Origin: Myxococcales bacterium
GTDB taxonomy: Bacteria > Myxococcota_A > Polyangia > Polyangiales > Houyiibacteriaceae
Assembly: GCA_012744445.1 (NCBI GenBank)
Contig: JAAYBZ010000173.1
Span: forward strand, 1 to 40,874
Direction of reading: 5' to 3'
Length of the DNA stretch: 40,874 nucleotides
Positions 36,629 to 40,874 of this stretch are shown in pieces. A program made the position numbers and the translations under genes. The notes under the pieces were generated by a model. That model worked only from the letters and a program-made list of their open reading frames with translations. It was not told the origin of the DNA and made no database searches. Each line of letters starts with the position of its first letter. Position 1 is the first letter of the stretch.

Positions 36629-36764
36629 CGTCCACCTCTTCGTCGGTCTCCCCGTCCACGTCGGCGTCTGCTCCAGCGTCGAGGATCCGGCTCCGATCGA
36701 AGTCGACGAGGAGCGAGCACGACGAGAGCGTGGCGAGCACGACGACGAACGCGAAAGGCCTCAC
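36618..36764 (-). CDS. 48-residue lipoprotein
   Basis: This very small gene starts at GTG 36764, overlapping the PEGA-like protein stop (GTGA, 36761-36764). The product reads MRPFAFVVVLATLSSC, a lipoprotein signal with lipobox LSSC, and then SLLVDFDRSRILDAG. It ends in a highly acidic tail of Asp, Glu and Ala. The signal, lipobox and overlap together argue for a real gene even though the product is tiny. It may be a surface spacer or a partner of the PEGA-like protein. Confidence 0.65.
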   Translation of the reverse strand: MRPFAFVVVLATLSSCSLLVDFDRSRILDAGADADVDGETDEEVDDAG

Positions 36765-37621
36765 AGCGAACCTCGCAAGATCAGCCCCGCGCCGCCTCGC
36801 TCCACGGCGGGCGCGATCGCAACGGGCGACTTGGATTTCTTCTCGCGATCCTGGAGGCGCAAGACGAGCGCGGTCACGCCGGTGACGAGCGCCACGCCGA
36901 AGGAGACATCGGCGAGGATGGCCATCCGCTCCCCGCGCCGTGCGACCTTCTCGCTCGGCTCGCGGCGGAACTCCTCGCGATCGGCGAGCGCCATCATCCC
37001 GAAGACGCCGGTGAGCACGAGCGCCGAGCTCGAGGTCCCGGCGAGGGCCACCACGCGCCGTTTCTTCTTCCTCGCGTCGAGCGCGGGCGCTTCCACCTCG
37101 GGCTCCTCCACCTCGAGCGGGCCGCCGGCGCCGAAGCGTTGGCGCTCGAGCGGATCGAAGTCTCCCTGGAAGCTCACCTCCACGCTCCGGCGCGAGGCCG
37201 GGGGAAGGACGAGCTCCACGACCGTCACGCGGCCGTCGCGCGCGCTCACCACGAGCGAGTGGCGCCCCGCGGGGAGCTCGATCCGCGCGGGCGTCCTCGG
37301 CGCGACGCGCGAGCCCCCGATCCACACCGACGCCTCGACATGCGGCGATTCGATCGACACGACGCTCCTCGATTTTCGGAGCGCCCGGAGACGGCTCGCG
37401 ACCTCGGGCACCCGCGCATCGTAGGGGTAGGCCTCGAGGAAGCGTTCGAGCGCTTCGATGGCGAGCCCTCCATCGCCGGCGTCCAGCCTCGCCTCGGCGA
37501 ACGCGAGCAACGCGTCCGCGTCGTCGGAGACGAGGCCGACGTCGACTTCGGCGTCGGCCTCTTGCGCGCGCACCGGCGACGCGACGAGCCCGAGCGCCAG
37601 GATCAGGGCGAGCCAACGCAT
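36761..37621 (-). CDS. Exported PEGA-like domain protein with membrane helices
   Basis: The 286-residue protein has a signal peptide (MRWLALILALGLVASPVRA) and then an acidic TPR-like helical region (about 35-80, LLAFAEARLDAGDGGLAIEALERFLEAYP). A PEGA-like beta domain follows (about 88-150, with ASVWIGGSRVAPRTPARIELPAGRH); such domains sit on envelope surfaces. A highly charged stretch and two membrane helices (about 192-212 and 228-246) come near the C-terminus. The family appears in myxobacterial envelope proteins. Its stop overlaps the 48-residue lipoprotein start. Confidence 0.75.
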   Translation of the reverse strand: MRWLALILALGLVASPVRAQEADAEVDVGLVSDDADALLAFAEARLDAGDGGLAIEALERFLEAYPYDARVPEVASRLRALRKSRSVVSIESPHVEASVWIGGSRVAPRTPARIELPAGRHSLVVSARDGRVTVVELVLPPASRRSVEVSFQGDFDPLERQRFGAGGPLEVEEPEVEAPALDARKKKRRVVALAGTSSSALVLTGVFGMMALADREEFRREPSEKVARRGERMAILADVSFGVALVTGVTALVLRLQDREKKSKSPVAIAPAVERGGAGLILRGSL

Positions 37622-37630
37622 GGGACGCGA

Positions 37631-38065
37631 TCAGTCGACGGGCGCCTCGCCGTCTTCACCGCCGTCGTCCTCGCCGGCGTCGCCGTCATCGTCTTCGCCG
37701 GCGTCCTCACCGGCGTCGTCCTCGCCGGCGTCGCCGTCATCGTCTTCGCCGGCGTCCTCACCGGCGTCGTCCTCACCGGCGTCGTCTTCACCGGCGTCGT
37801 CCTCACCGGCGTCGTCCTCACCCGCGTCGTCACCGGCGTCTCCGGCGTCGTTGCCCGCGTCGGCACCGGCGTCCGGACGCGGCACGTCCTCGCATGACGT
37901 CTCGCACGTCCCGCGCGTGGTGCCCGTCGCGCCGCAGCAGATGAGCGAGCCGCGGCAGTGGTCGTTCTCGAAGCAGGCGTCGCCGTCGTCGCCCTTGCAG
38001 CCGGCGACGAGGAGGAGGAGGCCTGCAAGGCAGGCAAAGATCCAGTGGAGCGCTGATTTCGGCAC
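37631..38065 (-). CDS. Lipoprotein with a DDAGE-repeat tail
   Basis: The 144-residue protein has a lipoprotein signal with lipobox VAGC (Cys23). A Cys-rich globular piece (about 24-62, with CFENDHCRGSLICCGATG) contains six or more cysteines that probably form disulfides. The long tail (about 65-142) is almost only Asp, Ala, Gly and Glu in repeats of DDAGE or DAGED. The tail is likely a disordered, negatively charged stalk on the outer surface; similar tails occur in Myxococcota. It is separated from the PEGA-like gene by 9 bp. Confidence 0.8.
   Translation of the reverse strand: MPKSALHWIFACLAGLLLLVAGCKGDDGDACFENDHCRGSLICCGATGTTRGTCETSCEDVPRPDAGADAGNDAGDAGDDAGEDDAGEDDAGEDDAGEDDAGEDAGEDDDGDAGEDDAGEDAGEDDDGDAGEDDGGEDGEAPVD
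37640..37860 (-). repeat. Tandem repeat encoding the DDAGE tail
   Basis: Most of the sequence encoding the acidic tail consists of 15-bp units that translate as DDAGE. A larger 51-bp unit (37671-37721) is repeated exactly in phase at 37722-37772, giving a duplicated 17-residue block. The nested structure points to slippage or unequal recombination, so tail length may vary between strains. The outer limits given are approximate. Confidence 0.85.
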
Positions 38066-38176
38066 GGTGCCCTCTTACTACATCGAGCGCGCCGTGGAGA
38101 AAAGGAGACGGGTGCGAGCATCGAACGAAGTCATCGAAGATGCCGTTGCCGTCGGACGCGTCGGAAGGGACGTCAT

Positions 38177-39025
38177 TCAGCGTCGGACGTCGTAGGCGCA
38201 GCGGAACCCGACGTCGGCCGCGTAGTCGGCCGCGGGGAAGCCGACGCGATACGCCACGCGCAGCATGAGCGGCGTCGAGCGGTACGAGCCTCCGCGGATG
38301 CTCCGCGCGCCGTTCGAGGCGTCGAGGCGCGCGGTCCTCGGTCCGGGCGTGAAAGCCGACGACGTCCACTCCCAGACGTTCCCCGCCACGTCGACGAGCC
38401 CGTAGGGGCTCGCGCCTTCGGAGAAGCTGCCCACGGGCGCGAGGTATCGATGACCATCGCGGACGGCGAGCTCCCCGTCTTCGGCGCCGTGGTTCGCGAG
38501 CCTCACGTCGAAGACCTCGCCCCACGGAAAGGTGCGTGCGTCCCGCGCGCCCCGCGCCGCCTTCTCCCACTCGTCGTCCGTTGGCAAGCGGCCGCCCACG
38601 AACCGGCAGTAGTCCTCCGCGTCGTACGCCGAGACGCCGACCACGGGGTGCTCGGGGCGCCCGATCCGATCGTCGCCGGCGCCGAGCCTCGGGGTGGCGC
38701 ACGCGCCGGCCTGCTCACATCGCGCGTACTCCGCGCGCGTCACCTCGGTCCGGTCGATCTCGAAGGCGGGCACGTAGACCGCGCCGAAGGGGATCTCCGG
38801 CGCGAAGAGCTCCGCGTCGCAGACGCCGAGCGCGCCCCCCACGCGGTGCGTGCGACGGCAGAGCGCCACCGCCCGACGGATCGCCGCCGAGTCGCTGCCG
38901 CGCAGGAACGTCCCCGCGGGGACGAGCACGCGGCGCGACTCCACGCGCGCGACGCGCTCGGGACCGAAGCCCAAGAGGATCGACGAGAGGAGCACGGCGA
39001 CGACGAACGCACCGAGCGTCCGCAT
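38177..39025 (-). CDS. Formylglycine-generating-enzyme-fold protein lacking both catalytic cysteines
   Basis: The 282-residue protein has an N-terminal hydrophobic segment (about 5-20), probably a signal or anchor. It then has the SUMF1/FGE-sulfatase fold: VLVPAGTFLRGSD, EVTRAEYARC, HPVVGVSAYDAEDYCRF, RLPTDDEWEKAARG and GNVWEWTSS. The segment that carries the catalytic cysteines in FGE is here RSIRGGSYRSTPLMLRVAYR, without either cysteine, and only the terminal GFRCA Cys is kept. It is therefore probably not a sulfatase-activating enzyme but a binding or structural form. It starts 2 bp after the NtrC-type regulator gene. No sulfatase gene is in the window. Confidence 0.85.
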   Translation of the reverse strand: MRTLGAFVVAVLLSSILLGFGPERVARVESRRVLVPAGTFLRGSDSAAIRRAVALCRRTHRVGGALGVCDAELFAPEIPFGAVYVPAFEIDRTEVTRAEYARCEQAGACATPRLGAGDDRIGRPEHPVVGVSAYDAEDYCRFVGGRLPTDDEWEKAARGARDARTFPWGEVFDVRLANHGAEDGELAVRDGHRYLAPVGSFSEGASPYGLVDVAGNVWEWTSSAFTPGPRTARLDASNGARSIRGGSYRSTPLMLRVAYRVGFPAADYAADVGFRCAYDVRR

Positions 39026-39027
39026 CG

Positions 39028-40374
39028 TCAATGCCGCGCCCCCAGGGTGCGGAGCTTTCGCTGGAGCGTCCGCCGATCGATGCCGAGCGCGATGGCCGCG
39101 CGCGTGACGTTGCCGCCGTGGAGCTCGAGCACGCGCTCGATGTGCGCGCGCTCGACCTCGCTGAGCGTCTGCGTGGAGTCCCACTCCTCGCTCGGCACCG
39201 CGCTCGTGCGGCCCTCGCCCTCGGCGCGCCCGAAGACGCTGCCGTGGATCATCTTGGAGACGAGCGGGCCGTCGATGGGCTCGCCGCCGGCGAAGACCGC
39301 CGCGCGGCGGAGCACGTTGAGCAGCTCCCGCACGTTGCCCGGGTAGTCGTAGGCCGTGAGCACCTCGAGCGCCGAAGGATCGAGCGAGGCGCGCGGGCCG
39401 TCGATGCGTCCGAGGAGGTGCTCGGCGAGCTCGGGGATGTCCTCGCGACGCTCGCGGAGCGGCGGGATGGTCACGGGGAAGACGTTGAGGCGGTAGAAGA
39501 GATCGCGTCGGAAGCGTCCCTCGCGCACTTCCTCTTCGAGGTCGCGGTTGGTCGCGACGACGATCCGCGCGTCGAACGGGATCTCGCGGCTCTCGCCGAC
39601 CGGGCGGACGGTGCGAGTCTCGAGCGCCCGGAGGAGCTTCGCCTGGAGCTCGAGCGGAAGCTCGCCGATCTCGTCGATGAAGAGCGTGCCGCCCTCGGCC
39701 TCGCGGATCAGCCCGAGGCGATCGCGGTCGGCGCCCGTGAAGCTGCCCTTCTTGTGCCCGAAGAGCTCGCTCTCGAAGAGCTCCTTGGGCACGCAGGCGC
39801 AGTTGAGCGCGATGAAGGGGCCGCGCGCGCGCTTACTCACGAGGTGGATGTGTCGCGCGGCCACCTCCTTGCCCGTGCCGGTCTCGCCGAAGAGCGCGAC
39901 CGTCTCGTTGCTGGGTCCGACGCGGTCGATGAAGCGCCGCACCTCGCGCATGCCCTCGCTCTCGCCGATGAGCGGGGGTGCGAAGGGCTCGTCGCCGCTC
40001 CGCGTGCGGCGGCCGTCGGCGATGGCCTGCGAGAGGACGGGCGTGAGCGTCACCGCGTCGACCGGCTTCTCGAGGAAGCTGAACGCGCCGAGCTTCATCG
40101 CTTCGACGGCGGCGCTCACCGTCCCGTGCCCGGTGAGCACGAGGATGCGCGTCTCGGTCGGCCCGAGGCGGCGCATCACGTCGAGGCCGCTCATATCCTT
40201 CATGCGGAGGTCGAGGAGCGCCGCATCCGGAGGCCGCGACGAGCGGAGGATGGAGAGCGCCGCCTCGCCCCCATCGGCCTCGAGGACCTCGAAGCCGTGA
40301 CGGCTGAGCGCCTTCCGCATGGCGAAGCGGAACGCGGCGTCGTCGTCGATGAGGAGCACACGACCTTCGCTCAT
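39028..40374 (-). CDS. NtrC-family sigma-54 response regulator
   Basis: The 448-residue protein has a receiver domain (1-120, acidic pocket Asp10/Asp11, phosphoacceptor Asp55, Lys103) and an AAA+ sigma-54 interaction domain (about 135-365). The latter has Walker A GETGTGKE (163-170), GSFTGA (210-215, where most have GAFTGA) and Walker B GGTLFIDE (229-236). A Fis-type helix-turn-helix is at the end (AIALGIDRRTLQRKLRTLG). It activates transcription at sigma-54 promoters after phosphorylation. Its start overlaps the histidine kinase stop by 4 bp (40371-40374), so the two form a signalling pair. The FGE-like gene follows by 2 bp. Confidence 0.94.
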   Translation of the reverse strand: MSEGRVLLIDDDAAFRFAMRKALSRHGFEVLEADGGEAALSILRSSRPPDAALLDLRMKDMSGLDVMRRLGPTETRILVLTGHGTVSAAVEAMKLGAFSFLEKPVDAVTLTPVLSQAIADGRRTRSGDEPFAPPLIGESEGMREVRRFIDRVGPSNETVALFGETGTGKEVAARHIHLVSKRARGPFIALNCACVPKELFESELFGHKKGSFTGADRDRLGLIREAEGGTLFIDEIGELPLELQAKLLRALETRTVRPVGESREIPFDARIVVATNRDLEEEVREGRFRRDLFYRLNVFPVTIPPLRERREDIPELAEHLLGRIDGPRASLDPSALEVLTAYDYPGNVRELLNVLRRAAVFAGGEPIDGPLVSKMIHGSVFGRAEGEGRTSAVPSEEWDSTQTLSEVERAHIERVLELHGGNVTRAAIALGIDRRTLQRKLRTLGARH

Positions 40375-40874
40375 GGAGATAGACGGTGGCCCTCATGCGC
40401 GGCGGGCGCAACCCGGGGGAGCGTGAGGCGCGCGACCGTCCCTCGTTCGGGACGTCGTTCGAGCTCGAGCCGCCCGCCGAGCGTCTCCACGAGCATGTGG
40501 CTCGCGTAGAGGCCGAGGCCGGTGCCTTCGCCGGGCGGCTTGGTCGTGGCGAAGGGCTCGAAGAGGCGTCCTTCCATCTCCGGATGGAGACCCGGGCCGT
40601 CGTCCATCACCTCGATGACGAGCGCGTCGCTCTGCGTCTCCGCGGCCACGACGACCTCCGAGCCCCCCTCCCGCACGGCGTCGACCGCGTTCTGCACGAG
40701 GTTCACGAGCACCTGGAGCAAGCGGTCGGGATCCGTCTCGAGGGTCACGGGCCAGACGGATGGATCGATGATGACCATCACCCGGCTTCGCCGCCCGGCG
40801 AGCACGAGCGAGCGCGCGCGCTCGGCCACCTCGCGCAAGGAGACCTCGGGCCGCACGCGCACCTCGACGAGATC
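40371..40874 (-). CDS. Sensor histidine kinase, C-terminal part (partial)
   Basis: This gene runs off the window end; 167 residues are visible (reading DLVEVRVRPEVSL at the cut). They contain the HATPase domain: the N box QVLVNLVQNAVDAVREGG, G1 DDGPGL, F box FEPFATTKPPGEG, and G2 GTGLGLYAS. The last residues end RLSP. The sensor and dimerisation domains, including the phosphorylated His, lie outside. The stop overlaps the NtrC-type regulator start, so it is its partner. GTG codons inside are not starts. Confidence 0.9.
   Translation of the reverse strand, partial: DLVEVRVRPEVSLREVAERARSLVLAGRRSRVMVIIDPSVWPVTLETDPDRLLQVLVNLVQNAVDAVREGGSEVVVAAETQSDALVIEVMDDGPGLHPEMEGRLFEPFATTKPPGEGTGLGLYASHMLVETLGGRLELERRPERGTVARLTLPRVAPAAHEGHRLSP

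Noticed and set aside
37640..37860. CRISPR-like array
   Set aside because: The repeats are 15 bp, contiguous with no spacers, in phase with a protein frame, so they are coding repeats.
37458..38195. Ser/Pro-rich frame antisense to the DDAGE lipoprotein
   Set aside because: It is the complement of the repeat; the lipoprotein frame has the signal, lipobox and cysteines.
38177..39025. Active sulfatase-modifying enzyme
   Set aside because: The two catalytic cysteines are absent and no sulfatase gene is in the window.

Overview
The window is a piece of bacterial chromosome at about 70% G+C, packed with genes and often joined by 4-base start/stop overlaps (ATGA or GTGA). It suggests a member of the Myxococcota, probably near Polyangiales/Sandaracinaceae. 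The reasons are the GltJ/AgmX-type protein (zinc ribbon, GYF domain, AgmX/PglI-type C-terminus), Asp-Ala-Gly-rich small lipoproteins, an FGE-fold protein beside an NtrC-type regulator, and the strong G/C third-position bias. The assignment is inferred; there is no rRNA here. I found no insertion sequence, prophage, CRISPR array or tRNA.

Left part (1-9,800). An SspB-type ClpXP adaptor and a DMT-family permease lie divergent from ssrA (tmRNA, 1694-2057), whose tag reading frame encodes ANDNGIALAA. The 3' tRNA-like end of ssrA lies antisense inside the end of rmlD, which follows rmlC. Next come a lipoprotein with a clear terminator, a PAPS-type sulfotransferase, an ABC-F ATPase overlapping an unknown gene, and a Bpt/ATE-type aminoacyl-tRNA-protein transferase. 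SspB, tmRNA and Bpt all feed proteolysis, so degron biology is over-represented in these 10 kb.

Middle part (9,800-24,500). A membrane-anchored unknown protein is followed by a probable O-acetylation cassette: an MBOAT acyltransferase and two tandem SGNH proteins, one with a GAS instead of a GDS motif, with a Nudix hydrolase translationally coupled at the end. Then come a DUF445 membrane protein with a perfect TTGACA -35 box, PurU, and a two-gene GMC oxidoreductase operon preceded by a perfect palindrome of FadR-family type. The GltJ/AgmX-like protein and the pepA/EF-hand membrane protein pair complete this part.

Right part (24,500-40,874). Housekeeping genes dominate first: a ComEA-like HhH protein, a GNAT acetyltransferase, hisG coupled to murA, an ABC-2 permease operon, lnt, and a transaldolase-like aldolase/barrel-like protein/NAD kinase operon. 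The last 7.6 kb is richer in accessory envelope genes: an HExxH lipoprotein, an alpha/beta hydrolase with a coupled membrane protein, a PEGA-like protein with a 48-residue lipoprotein, a DDAGE-repeat lipoprotein, and an FGE-fold protein lacking the catalytic cysteines. The FGE-fold gene sits 2 bp after an NtrC-type response regulator, which overlaps a histidine kinase cut by the window edge.

I see no defence system or other clearly undescribed multi-gene system. The most distinctive points are the ssrA/rmlD antisense overlap next to sspB, the FGE-like pseudoenzyme tied to a sigma-54 two-component system, the tandem SGNH/MBOAT cassette, and the FadR-like operator.
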